The notes below the pieces were generated by a model. The model worked only from the letters and a program-made list of their open reading frames with translations. It was not told where the DNA came from and did not search any database. Both the position numbers and the translations under genes were made by a program. From NCBI GenBank assembly GCA_021234155.1, contig JAJEKV010000025.1:2629339-2693338 (forward strand): DNA of 64,000 bases. Reading direction: 5' to 3'. This document shows, piece after piece, positions 10,863-21,052 of this stretch; position 1 is the stretch's first letter; each line of letters opens with the position of its first letter. Source of the stretch: Isoetes taiwanensis (Eukaryota > Streptophyta > Lycopodiopsida > Isoetales > Isoetaceae).

Positions 10863-11372
10863 CTAGGGAATTGGTTGAAAATGATAAGTGTGAAGGTAGT
10901 CATGGTTGGCTTGGAAGTGAGGCTGCAGAATCAGAGTGTTTCCATTTCTCCAGTTTAGCTCTTGAATCAAGGTGTCAGAGTTGGTTGTAGACATCAGTAT
11001 GATCAAAGTGCCATATGCATCTGCCAAGCATCTGTGATGATAGTAACATTCACTGTAGTACTGAAATTGCTGGTCTGTCATTCTTCTGCTGTTGCTTTCC
11101 ATGAACCACCATAACTGCACCATTAGGTAGGTGCTCCTGCAAAATTCTATGGCCCAATCTATTTCATGATCAGGGATATCTGGTATATCAATATCTGTAA
11201 CGCCTCTGACTAGGCCTCTCCACATATCATCCTCTGTGTACTGAATGTCATGCACTAATCTCTGCCCTGGGAAAAGTCTGTATTCAGCTAGCTCAACAGA
11301 CGTGACAAAATCTCTGCTAAGGCTCATCATGTAGTCTAGCAGAAAGACATTCAATGTCAGTAGGTGTAGCAT
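10863..11372 (-). CDS. Downstream LINE reading frame, unassigned
   Basis: A 169-codon minus-strand frame overlaps the end of the RT frame by about 56 bases and lies within the LINE. Residues are Tyr/His/Asp-rich, for example VHDIQYTEDDMWRGLV and YYSECYYHHRCLADAYG. It is probably the true continuation of the LINE protein after a frameshift, since plant L1 proteins often extend past zf-RVT, but no RNase H signature was recognised. It could also be a chance open frame. Confidence 0.4.
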   Translation of the reverse strand: MLHLLTLNVFLLDYMMSLSRDFVTSVELAEYRLFPGQRLVHDIQYTEDDMWRGLVRGVTDIDIPDIPDHEIDWAIEFCRSTYLMVQLWWFMESNSRRMTDQQFQYYSECYYHHRCLADAYGTLIILMSTTNSDTLIQELNWRNGNTLILQPHFQANHDYLHTYHFQPIP

Positions 11373-12671
11373 TACAGTATAGTTTAAACAGATGATGATA
11401 GCCTATGAAGTTACCAATAGTATGCCATTTATTATCTATAGAATCTTTATCTAAATGCATTTGACTAGTTGCAGTCAATTCAATGTCATACATAACCTGT
11501 GTTTTTATCCAATGTGTGGACAACCTTTTGCCTCCATAATGACATCTGTTTCTATGCTTCCATACATTCCACAATGCAATAAAACAAAGAGAATTTTTAA
11601 AAGCATCATCATTCATCATAAAATCCAACAGGGTAGCAGGGCAAACAATGTTGAAAGAATTTTCAAACCACAGCCAGAAAGGAGTAAGTTTGGCACACCC
11701 AAAAATGTGTTCAAGAGTTTCTGCATAGCCACAACCTAGGGGGCAATTAGAGTTCAGAGAGTTGGTAGTTTGATTTGAATGCCTGGAGATCATATCCAGG
11801 TTTGGCACACTTTTATTTGCAATAAGCCAAATAAAGTATGAGATTTTTGGAGGCAGATAAGAATGCCAAATGTTTGTGAAAAGCCTAGTTTCAGTGTCTT
11901 CCGAGAATCCCCAGTACACTTTTGCCTTTGAAGGAATATTAGGCTTATTTAGGCATTTGTAGACCTTTGAGACACTGTAGGTGGGCTTCCCCATAAGATT
12001 CCAATCATTAATAATGGGATTATCAATGAGATTTACAGTGCTGACCTTCTGCATTATATATTTGAAAAGAATCTTGTCAGATAAAGTACCTCTGATCTTA
12101 TGCTTCAGATTGGTCCAGGAGATCCATCTTGTCTGATCCCATAGATCTCCAAGATTAAGCACATTGCACTCTTTCCATTTCTTGTACAACTTATAATGTC
12201 TGATATCCAGAGGTGTAGAGCTGTTTCTAGAGAGGTTAGAGTTCCAAAAAATACTCGTGTTGAGGTGGCTGTTCTCCAAATTAGTATGCTCAAAAGTCAA
12301 ATGAACCTTATTCCAAGCCAAAATCATGTTTCTCATGAGAGGAGAGATAGATGAGGCAGGCTGCAGAAATGTAAAGGCATAAGAGGGCAAACTATGAGAG
12401 ATAGAAGCATGCTTTTTAGGATGGCTACAAGAAAGCCAGTGATTGATGAATATGGAAGCTGGATTGTTATTCATGAACAGAGATTTCCAGATATATTTGC
12501 CTGCTAGAGCATAGCTTTGTAAAATTAGATTCTTACAGCCAAGACCACCTTGAATTTTGTTTCTGGTAATTGAAATCCAATTGACCATGTGATGCTTCCC
12601 CCAAATGAAATTTCTCACTATCCTCTCAATCTGATGATATATACATTTAGGAGCAAGAAGTGCAGAGGAAG
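11317..12671 (-). pseudogene. LINE RT C-terminal region with zf-RVT
   Basis: A minus-strand frame of about 450 residues, open directly from the truncation point. The N-terminal part (QIERIVRNFIWG, IQGGLGCKNLILQSYALAG) is the typical post-RT region of plant L1 elements. Further on, LPPKISYFIWLIANKSVP and CPLGCGYAETLEHIFGCA form the zinc-binding domain often labelled zf-RVT. No endonuclease or catalytic RT motifs are present because of 5' truncation. The apparent Met at 12687 lies in copia sequence and is not a LINE start. The frame ends at 11317; a second frame (11372-10863) overlaps it. Confidence 0.85.
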
Positions 12672-12679
12672 TACTGATT

Positions 12680-13662
12680 CTTCCCAAAGGAAGTTTGGCA
12701 AACTAGCATGCTTTAGCATGGATCTCACAGCATTTAAAATGCATTTATTTTTTATTTCAGCAACCCCATTCTGTTGGGGTGTGTAGCTGCATGTGAATTG
12801 TCTTTTTATTCCTCTACTTAAGCAATACTTCTTAAATTTGTGGGATAGATACTCACCTCCTCTGTCTGACCGTACACATTTGATTCTTTTCCCAGTTTGG
12901 CATTCAGCTTCTGCAGCAAATGTCCTAAATGCTTCATAAGCTAGGTCCTTTGTTCTTAGACAGTAAACCTTAGTCCTCCTGCTGTAATCATCCACAAATG
13001 TTATAAAGTATCTTTTCCCTGTGATTCCTGTTACATTCAAAGGACCACATAAGTCAGTATGAATCCAATTCAAGTACATCTTTGGTCTTCCTCTTTCCTT
13101 TTGTCAAAGGGAGTCTTGAGTGTTTGCCCAACTGGCAGCCCTTGCAAATATAATTCTCCTTAAGTGTATCTGATTTGATCCATCCTTGTTTAACCATAAA
13201 TTCAATATTTTGGAAGTTGGAATGTCCTAGCCTTTCATGCCAGATTTCTATGTCAGGTTTTGTTGTCAGATTTATGGATCCGAGAATTTTAGCATTTATT
13301 CCAAACAAGTTTTCAACCCTCCTTCCCAGAAATTTTAGATCATTCCCTTCATAAATTTTGCAGTCCATTTGCTCAAATACAACCTTAAATCCCATATCCA
13401 CAAGTTGAGAAATGGATATTAAATTTCTGACAAGACTTGGCACACAAAGCACATTTTGCAAATTCACACTTCTTCCATTTAAATCAAATAATTCTAAGAC
13501 TCCAACATCTTTAATTTTTTGTAAATCTCCATTCCCAACTTGCACATGCCCTCCATTAGTTCCTTTGCATTCTTTCAAGATTTTTCTCGAGCATGCAATG
13601 GATTTTTCTCTTCCACTATCTAGAATAAAAAAATCATCATTGTTGTCAATATGTTTTTTCAC
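12680..13662 (-). pseudogene. Copia protease remnant and integrase core
   Basis: Two overlapping minus-strand blocks, 13662-13054 and 13079-12680. Protease: FILDSGREKS holds the D-S-G signature, but the usual alanine is missing. GAG-pre-integrase zinc finger: WHERLGHSNF ... CKGCQLGKHSR (HHCC). Integrase core: HTDLCGP, FVDDYSRRTKVY, VRSDRGGEY and QQNGVAEIKNK, giving the D-D-E residues. A frameshift at about 13060 separates the finger from the core. The core is cut by the LINE after LPNFLWEESV and resumes at 10436. Acts on element cDNA integration in the intact family. Confidence 0.92.
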
Positions 13663-13689
13663 AAGCTGAAAATAATCTGCAATTTCTTA

Positions 13690-14682
13690 CCTCTTCATTT
13701 TCTTCAGTTTCCTCTTCTTCCAGAAAGACTTCTTCTGCAACATTTGCTTCAGCATTTCTGCCCCTGCCTCTCCCTCTTACTCTAAAGCTGGAACTTGCTC
13801 TCCCTCCTCTGCCCCTGCCTTTACTTGCATCTTTAGGTGTGGAACAGGTTGAGGCAAAATGCCCCCTTCCCCCATAGTCATAACAGTTTATGTCTTTGTT
13901 TAAGTTAGGACAGTTTATCTTTATATGTCCTAGTCGGTTACAATTGAAACAAGGTGGCGTGTATCAAACTTCCCCTTCCCTTTTGTGAATAAGATTTGTG
14001 TAGCTTCTTCATCTTCCATAACCTTTGTTTGTTCTATCTCTGTTTTCAACATCCTTTCTGCATCAGACCTTATCTTTGCAATTGTTCTAATAAATATAGA
14101 CACATTTCCAAGGCTTGCCACTGATCTGGATATTGCCAAAACTTACTGTTGCTAAGTGAAACACCACGGCACCTTTTAAATCAGCAATGATGTTATCAAA
14201 GTTCTGGAAAAAATCATTAACATCATCCTTTTCTCGGAATTTTAGTCTCCTAAGCTCATTTCCAAAACATCTATTTGAGAGGATGTTTTCTCCTCATATG
14301 TTATCAACATATATTTCCACATTTGCTTAGGACTCATACCTCTGAGTTTCAGCACAATGCTAGACCCAACTTTGCTATTTATTATGCCTTGAGCCTCTCT
14401 CAATTTTGCATTAACATCACCTGACATTTCTCTAGAAGTTACAGCAACTTCTCTGGTCTGAGTTTCTCCAGACTGCTCCTGATTGTTTGAGGAGCTTCCT
14501 TGCTCAACCACAGCATCAACTCTGCCCCTGGAGCTTATTTCAGGGCCATCTCCCTCAATCAGCTCCCACAATTCTTCAACTTGCAAAACTTGTTTTATCT
14601 TCTCCTTCCAGACTTGGAATCCAGAATCACCCTTGAACACCTCTACGACATTCAACAACCCAGCACCAAACCTGCTAGACAT
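13690..14682 (-). pseudogene. Copia gag with zinc knuckle
   Basis: Gag probably starts at the ATG at 14682 (MSSRFGAGLL...), 17 nt after the PBS. The Met at 14733 lies in the LTR and is unlikely. The N-terminal part has the copia gag motif VWKEKIKQVLQVEELWELI; LRGMSPKQMWKYM follows. Frameshifts near 14240 and 14140 break it into blocks. Near 13950 the frame resumes with a CCHC knuckle, CFNCNRLGHIKINC, and a degenerate second one, CYDYGGRGHFASTC. An Arg/Gly-rich and acidic tail follows (GRGRGGRASSSFRVRGRGRN). Confidence 0.88.
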
Positions 14683-14683
14683 C

Positions 14684-14699
14684 CTAACTCTGATACCAA
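14684..14699 (-). other. Copia primer binding site
   Basis: The element strand reads TTGGTATCAGAGTTAG immediately inside the 5' LTR. It carries the TGGTATCAGAG core complementary to initiator methionine tRNA, the usual copia primer. Confidence 0.9.
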
Positions 14700-15535
14700 T
14701 GTAAGAAATATTAGTTAGATCTCTGATAAACACACTTCACCAGACAGCTTTGTTAACAAATTGAATTATATCCCACAATTCATTGCATAAGTGTTATTTC
14801 CATTGAACATGTCACACAATTGCAATAGACAAGAATTACAAGAATTAATCCTTCGATTTGCTATACCATTTAGCTCATTGAATTTACTCAAGTGCTATAT
14901 GTGTACCAATGCACAAGTAATATCATAAGTATCATACTTCAACCTTAAACCATTGAACAAACATAAATTTACTGTAGCAAATTATAAAGCAATCGAATTA
15001 CTGTAGCTTTGGGAACCAATGTATTTCCTTGCCTTATTGAACACAACAAACCTGTGTTTTCTCCCGATCAAAACCTCTGCAATCAACTGTATCTACATCT
15101 ATACATCTTAGGTTATTTTATCAGCATCGATTCCGGCGGTTAAGCCTCATCGATCTGCCGAAGTTTCCTCTGCCTTTGGTCCATTGGACCGAGCTCATAA
15201 GCAAGTCGGTTGTATCCCATTGGACCGAGAATTTAAACTTAAATTTACCTTAGGTCAATGTTAACAAAGTAACCATTGAACCTAACCATATGACCATTTA
15301 AATATTTACATTGTCATGTGTCTCTTGAATTTGAACTTCTTCTCTATTGTCTTGAATGATCTATCATTAGGTCATGTCACAGATCAACTGCCCTTGCCAT
15401 TATCAGAGAATAATAAATTCCCCTTTAACCAAATGATCTTCCCCTATTGTAACTTTCAGATATTTGCACTGACCAGTCAATATTAACAATCTTCATGACA
15501 CAGTTAACTTTAAGATTATGATATGAATTCTAACA
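14700..15535 (-). repeat. Copia 5' LTR
   Basis: 836 bp, TG...CA, paired with 7395-8238. On the element strand it would carry the promoter. It lacks an 8-bp stretch present in the other LTR near 8015. Confidence 0.93.
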
Positions 15536-16755
15536 AAAGACATAAAAAGGATAGATGGACTACATATAGCAAATATCAGTGCATCATGAATCTAATATAT
15601 CACATACGTATAACAAATACTGATGCAACATGAAATATGAAACAGACTAAGGCCAACCGTTATCCATGTCAAACATAATATATATATGCTCGATATAACA
15701 TACTTGCCAAACCATGAGAATGCTCATGCATAATTCCTTGCCAGACATCATGCCCAATAATGTAGGAAGGTAGAATACCAAACCATATAAAACTAGGGAA
15801 AAATGAGCTCGATATCACTGCTGCTAAATGTATGCAAAAAGCTTAGTTCAAGCAATCTGAGCACTCTGGAAGAAAAACACACTAAACTACAAAAATAACC
15901 TCCCTGTCGGATATCATGCCTAAAGCTTATAACATAGGATTCGTGCAAGTCTACCACAAGGTAACGTTTCCATGAGAAAAACAAGTGATAAAAGAACTGA
16001 TGGGGCACAATTGATGTTCAAGAAAAACATGCAAAATGTAGATGGACTATCTATAACACATATAAATGCATCATAAACTAAATATACCACACTCATATAA
16101 CAAATACAGATGCAACACGAAACATGAAATAGAAAGCGGCCATCCATGCCTTAATATACATGCTCGAAATAATACGCTTGACAAACCATAAAGAATGCTC
16201 CTGCATAACCCCATGCTCGATATCATACCTAAAGTGCACAAGGTAAATATGTACCATGCTTGATATCATGCCTAAACTGCATAAGCTAAATATGTACATC
16301 TACCGTAAGTTATAGTTTCCATGAGAAAACAAGCAATTTGGAACATCATATCAAAACTCGAAATATAGAAAATTAGAAAACTAAACCATATATAGGGAAA
16401 AAATGACCAACATCACCGCTATTAAACAGATGAAAAAGGTTAGTTCCAGCAATGAACACTGCGAAACAAACTAATGTAAGAAAATAATACGAACACAAAC
16501 CACGTAGTGTGAGAATCTAAAATGAACAAGGAGAAGGGGGAAGGCATCCGTCAAACCTAAACCAGTAAACCAACAAGGCGAATCAAGAACTATACAAGTC
16601 CAAACTGACAAACCAAAAAGCAAATCCAGAACTATACAAGCAACAAGAAGAGAAATATATCAATCTAGATCTAGAGAAAAACACGACAAACACCAGACTA
16701 ACATCCATAAAAACAGATATAATCAAGCACGGGGTCCCACAGGCTACAGATTGAG
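15536..16755. repeat. Noncoding region with diverged direct duplication
   Basis: No gene was seen. Two diverged copies of one sequence are recognisable. Copy 1 is about 15545-15870, with tagatggactacatatagc, acaaatactgatgcaacatg and gggaaaaatgagctcgatat. Copy 2 is about 16035-16460, with matching phrases such as tagatggactatctataac and acaaatacagatgcaacacg. The spacing is about 485 to 600 bp, so the duplication has gathered indels. Confidence 0.6.
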
Positions 16756-16759
16756 ACAT

Positions 16760-17190
16760 GTAGATGGGAGCGGCCGCAATTGCCGCGAGAAGCGAGACTA
16801 TGTGTCTGTTGCCAGTTACAGGTTATTGAAGATGAAAGCCATACTCTTCTGAGTTGCCCTGCTTTTGAGATAGTCCGGAATCATTTTTTGACCTTAGCAT
16901 TCCATTCCACGCTTCCACAACTTCTCAGAGCACCATCTGTGCATGACTTGACATTATATATACTTGAGGTTCTAGATAAACGTCTGCAATTACTGAGCCC
17001 TCAGTAGTCATTATCTCCGCTTGTCTAGTATCATCATTACTGCAAAGGTTTTTTCCCTTGAAAACCTTTCGAGGCAGGGGTTTTTTAATCCTAGTAGTAA
17101 TGATTGTACTAGCCCATTGTATGGGTCCCATGACCTATTGGTCTCCGTGGACGTTAAAAAAACTATTCTATTCTATTCTATTCCTAAGAG
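16760..17190 (+). mobile_element. LINE 3' fragment with TTCTA tail
   Basis: The frame at 16780-17007 encodes CVCCQLQVIEDESHTLLSCP, the C-x2-C ... H ... C zinc element found at the end of LINE RT proteins. About 100 noncoding bases follow, with ggtctccgtggacgttaaa and a (TTCTA)n tail at about 17165-17187. The same 3' motif recurs near 56420 on plus and near 37765 on minus. The 5' side is truncated close to 16760. Confidence 0.75.
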
Positions 17191-17194
17191 ACTA

Positions 17195-18215
17195 AAATCA
17201 AACATGGTCCTAGGGTAAAAAGAATCGACAAAGTCCATGGGCATGGCAAAGTGGAAAAAGGGGAAGGGCATATCGATGGCTATAGTAAAAGAAACCAGGA
17301 AATCAAATGAAAATGGGCAACAAACATAAATGCATATCCATGGGAATGGGAAATAATGCATAACAATCATCTTAGCACTTTCCAAAGCTGATACAGAACA
17401 TCAAAACCAACAGCCCGCATCATGCAAAGCCGAAAGATAAGTGAAGGAGAAAAGAACACGGATCACGAAAAAAGTTGCGCTTGTCAAGCTGCATCGGAAT
17501 CACACTCCTTGAATGCAAGAAAGAAAATGAAAGCGGCCGCCATCTGATACTGAATATAATAAAAAGTTTAATTCACAAAAACCATAGCAAAAAGCAAAAC
17601 GATGACGGTAAAACAACGACGGTTAATCAATAGACAATTATCCATGCAACCACACCATCAACTGACCAAACATCTATAAAACTTATATAATAAGAATCTG
17701 AGAAAAAAAGACAAAGGAAACAAAAAATCAAAAGGCATGAAAAAAGGCAATTAGAAATTACACCCCTACTAGCATATGCTCGCCAAAATGCTTTTGATCA
17801 TATCTTTCGTCTAGAATATTGAATTCACAACAATTCTTGGATGATTGGAAGGATTATCCAGAGAGCTTTCTGAAAATGTAATATTCGAGCCTACTGAAGA
17901 ATAGAAAGGCTGTGAAAATTGTAGATTCACGATTTTAGCTAAAAAAGGCTCAGCAAAATGCTTTTTCCTACTTCCAGAATATCGGATTCAGATGGTTTTT
18001 GGAGAGGCAGAATGCTTTTTTTATATGTCTCTCTCCCAGAATATCAGATTCGGGCAATTTTTAGATCCATGAAAAGCTTATCGAATGAGCTTTCCAATGA
18101 TATAAAATTTGGGTATGGTTGGGAGGAAATTTTGGAAAATTTAGGAGAAAAAAGAATAGAATCATTGCATAGCTTGCCTAAGAGACCAGCTATGGGCAGG
18201 AGCTAGCTCCCTTTG
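17195..18215. other. No gene seen
   Basis: AT-rich sequence without a supported coding region. The 82-codon frame at 17958-18206 has no family signature. A short repeated phrase (cagaatatcggattc / cagaatatcagattc) recurs near 17975 and 18040. Confidence 0.5.
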
Positions 18216-18216
18216 C

Positions 18217-18850
18217 TCAGTTGGATGTTCCAGCTAACCTGCATCTTTTGAGAATATTGGCAGGTTTGTCACAATGAGATGAAACTAGAGGCAAAAAGAA
18301 ACAATCAAGTGAAATACTGATTGACATATAGGGTTTTGATGGTTGCCGCATGGAATAATTTTGTGGAACTTTTTTATTGGTTGCAGAAACAATATGAACA
18401 TTATGTGCGTGTGAAACTTGATGAGTCGAAGGCTCTTCTGTGTGAGTATCGATTCCTTTCAAAGAACTTGACAAAGCAATAAGAGCTTCATCATCACATT
18501 CCACACGTTTTTCGAATTATCATAAGCCACCTTCACCAATTTATCCACATAAACTTCCAGACAAATCATTAGCATGTAGCTTTCCTCAAGGCAAAAAAAT
18601 TGACAACAAACAAGGAGTAGCCTGGCATTCACTTTTTCACTGTCTGAAAGAGAATCTACAGACAAATATTGACCTCCAGCCATTAAGCCCATCAACTAAA
18701 AAATAAATTTTCATCTGCATTGTACACGTAAAGTTTCCCACTAAGCACACAGGTCTTTGCATTCTCCACTGTTCCTTCCCACATCTTGTTTGACATTCCA
18801 CTTCCAAGATTTGAAATAAAAGAAACATCACCATATGCTTTTAGAAAGAA
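18217..18850 (-). other. Downstream flank of ARM pseudogene, possibly coding remnants
   Basis: Short minus-strand frames (18217-18504, 18459-18695, 18637-18834) overlap in different frames. None carries a motif I recognise. They may be decayed 3' parts of the neighbouring ARM-repeat pseudogene. Confidence 0.25.
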
Positions 18851-18859
18851 AAGGTAAAC

Positions 18860-19872
18860 TTAAGGTCCACAAGTTGTCTTAAATTGCGCAATTTCTGCGG
18901 ATCCATAACAATAAGTCCTAAGAAATCCTCCACCATTGTAATATACTTGTCCAACCTTTTTGAGAGCAAGAAGAGCCTTTTCCCGACATTTTGAATCCTT
19001 CCAACCCAATACATTTACAAGAATAACCATAGCCCCTCGCCTCTCAATCGGCGCACTTCTTCCCTTTTCTATTGATGCTAGAGTACCTAATAGTTCTATT
19101 GATTTCTCCACCAACTCTAAATCATGCATGGCCTTTACAAGAAAGTCTATGACACCAGATTCCACAATCAGGTATGTGTTCTTGGGAAATCCAGCAGGAT
19201 TGCACAAACCTTTGAAGTTTTTCTTGGTATGCAACTCTCCTTGCTCAAGAAGGAACACCAAAGCTAGAATAGCTCCAGAAGCTCCTATGGCAGGCTTGTT
19301 CACATCCAACAAGGCCAAGGAAATTTGAGCTAACGAGACTTTGTATAAAGGTGTTAAATTTATGAAGAAGGTTGATTAACCGTGGAACTGCTCTGGCTGC
19401 CACTATAGCTGACTTGCTTCTGATACATGATAAAAAGCAGTATGTCAGATAAAGCTTTGATATAACTTGTATTCCTATAGTTTATATGTTTAAAACAAAA
19501 ACCTGAACTTACATGTTATTACCAATAGTAAGAGTGATCAGTGCTCGAAGGGATATGCCTTGGCAGCTGAACTCGTCAATGCACAACATGGTCACTAAAA
19601 GAGGAATGGCTCCCATTTTGGCCAGCATGATCCTTGCCTCTGCATTATGCTTTGCATATTTTTTTATTTCTATGGCTGGCATTTTCTTCTGAAACATGTC
19701 CTAAGTTGCCAAATGTTATAACTTCATCCCAATCCGTGGGCGGGTATGGTAATGCCACTTCTTCACAACACTCATCAACAACATGCAGATTTAAAGAAGC
19801 ATTGCACTTGCCAATTGGTATCCCATGGATAAAGCCCTCAAAATCCACCAGGAAATAAATTGCTAATCGCAT
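18860..19872 (-). pseudogene. U-box/ARM-repeat E3 ligase-like pseudogene fragment
   Basis: Minus-strand ARM repeats resemble the C-terminal region of plant PUB-type U-box ubiquitin ligases. The order is EARIMLAKMGAIPLLVTML, LRALITLTIGNN, a 93-bp GT-AG intron (19512-19420), KSAIVAARAVPRLINLL, then after a frameshift near 19325 DVNKPAIGASGAI. The rest (VIDFLVKAMHDLELVEKSIE, LGTLASIEKGRSAPI) is ARM-like helix. The retained intron shows it is a genomic copy, not a processed one. The leading part up to 19872 is in another frame and no U-box (the E2-binding domain) was found, so a ligase activity is not expected. In intact relatives the ARM repeats bind substrates. Confidence 0.7.
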
Positions 19873-19879
19873 ATTTCTT

Positions 19880-20340
19880 ATTAGCCAGAATGACTTTAGC
19901 TAAACTTGCTCGATATTAATCCCAAAACTTTCTGTGGTTTAGCTAAACACTACACATTTTTCCTCTCATACTTTCTAGCGTTTAGCTAAACTAACCCAAA
20001 CATCATCCCAAAAATTTCTATAGTGTGGCAAACAGAAAATATTAAGCCAAATTACGATACTTGTTTTCAATATATTCCACTTATTTTAGTCATTTTCTTT
20101 GTGAAAACATTTTAAAATAATGCTAACTAGCAAAGTCTAAGACTCAAATTAATTCATAATGCTAGAAACTAAACTACTAATCATATATTTCATATAAACT
20201 AGAATGATGTTAGTTAAACTAACCCGAATTCATTCTAAAAGTTTCTATGATTTAGCTAAACAATACAAAATTTCACTCTCTTACTTTCTAGCTCCAGGGT
20301 TGGTGCAGTCCCGAAAAAAGTTAAGCTAAAATTATTATTT
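19880..20340. repeat. Diverged direct repeats, no gene
   Basis: A phrase built on tttctatgatttagctaaac ... ctcttactttctag occurs near 19930-19985 and again near 20245-20295. A third tttagctaaactaaccc lies between. This is repetitive noncoding sequence. Confidence 0.5.
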
Positions 20341-20360
20341 TTTTCCCAATTTTTTCCATT

Positions 20361-20386
20361 TAAGTCGTATTTAATTAAAGTGGGAC
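20361..20386 (+). repeat. 26-bp inverted repeat, left arm
   Basis: The sequence starting taagtcgtatttaattaaag is found exactly, reverse-complemented, at 24600-24625. Outside the 26 bp the flanks diverge. A perfect match of this length points to a shared element end or repeat family. Confidence 0.75.
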
Positions 20387-20454
20387 AAATCTCGAATTTT
20401 GGGACTCGGACTGAAAATGGGACAAAATTTTTTTCATTGAATCGTTGTTAGATC

Positions 20455-20795
20455 AGGGGGAGGGGAAGGGTAAGGGGAAGCCTTGTTGATCCGAGGGAAA
20501 GGGGAAGGGAAAGGGAAAGGGAAGGGAAAGGGGAGATGGAAGGGAGGGACTGAGGGAGGGAGGCAAAGGAGCAAGGGAGAGGAAGGAGGCAGGGGAGAGG
20601 TAGGAGAGGCAAGGGATAAGTTGGAAGAAGGGGAAGGGAAGGGGCGGGGGATGGAGGAGGGGGAAGGAGGGAGGGAGGGGAGGGAGAGAGAGAAGGAGGG
20701 AGGGAGGGAGGAGGGGGGCAGGGGGAGGGGAGAGAAGAGCAAAGGAGCAAAGGAGGAGAGGGAAGGGCAAAGTGGGGCAAGGTCTCCGCCCTCCC
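20455..20795. repeat. Purine-rich low-complexity tract
   Basis: About 340 bases of almost pure A/G on the plus strand (ggga, ggaa, gaggg units), irregular in period. Open frames over it are compositional artefacts. Confidence 0.9.
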
Positions 20796-20799
20796 CCCA

Positions 20800-20895
20800 A
20801 GTATTAATTATTAATGTATAATTAATAATTAATTAAACTAACTAAATAATTAATTAAATAATAAATTAAATTAATTTAATGACTAAGTTAAATAA
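20800..20895. repeat. AT-rich taatta/aattaa repeat
   Basis: Irregular ttaatta and aataatta motifs directly follow the purine tract. Confidence 0.8.
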
Positions 20896-21016
20896 TAATC
20901 CTTAACATGGTAGTCACGGATGCATACAATCACAAGCATAGAGCCCAAATACCCAACCAAGCACCACAACTACCTAGGGCCGAAATACAACACAAACACA
21001 CAACACAACTGCCTCC

Positions 21017-21040
21017 ATTCTCGACTCGGTAGTCGAGAAT
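21017..21040. other. Short palindrome related to minisatellite
   Basis: attctcgact / agtcgagaat stem of 10 bp around cggt. The core (tctcgact ... agtcgaga) is the same as in the palindromic repeats at 23460-23890. Confidence 0.7.
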
Positions 21041-21052
21041 GAAGCATCTTTT

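Larger units (their letters stand above)
10437..12679 (-). mobile_element. 5'-truncated L1-like LINE nested in copia pol
   Basis: The element runs from 12671 down to a poly(A) tail (poly-T on plus, about 10442-10468). It is flanked by the direct repeat TACTGATT at 10437-10444 and 12672-12679, an 8-bp target-site duplication. Removing the LINE and one copy of the repeat restores copia reading through NFLWEESVKTAMLV in frame, which confirms both the insertion point and the duplication. At about 2.2 kb it is truncated to the C-terminal half of the RT ORF plus a 3' region. Confidence 0.9.
7395..15535 (-). mobile_element. Ty1-copia LTR retrotransposon, with nested LINE
   Basis: A complete element on the minus strand: 3' LTR (7395-8238), polypurine tract, RNase H and RT, an interrupting LINE, integrase, protease, gag with zinc knuckle, PBS, and 5' LTR (14700-15535). 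The order gag-PR-IN-RT-RH defines Ty1-copia. The PBS matches the initiator-Met tRNA type (TGGTATCAGAG). Multiple frameshifts and stops, plus the LINE, make it non-coding today. The flanks AAAAA (7390-7394) and AAAGA (15536-15540) are one mismatch from a 5-bp target duplication, so that duplication is only plausible. Confidence 0.93.

Noticed and set aside
12670-12687. Met at 12687 as the start of the LINE protein
   Set aside because: These bases belong to the copia target sequence and the target-site duplication; the LINE is truncated at 12671.
20434-20821. Long open frames on both strands (Pro/Ser/Leu or Glu/Gly/Lys-rich)
   Set aside because: They lie in a purine-rich low-complexity tract that lacks stop codons by composition.
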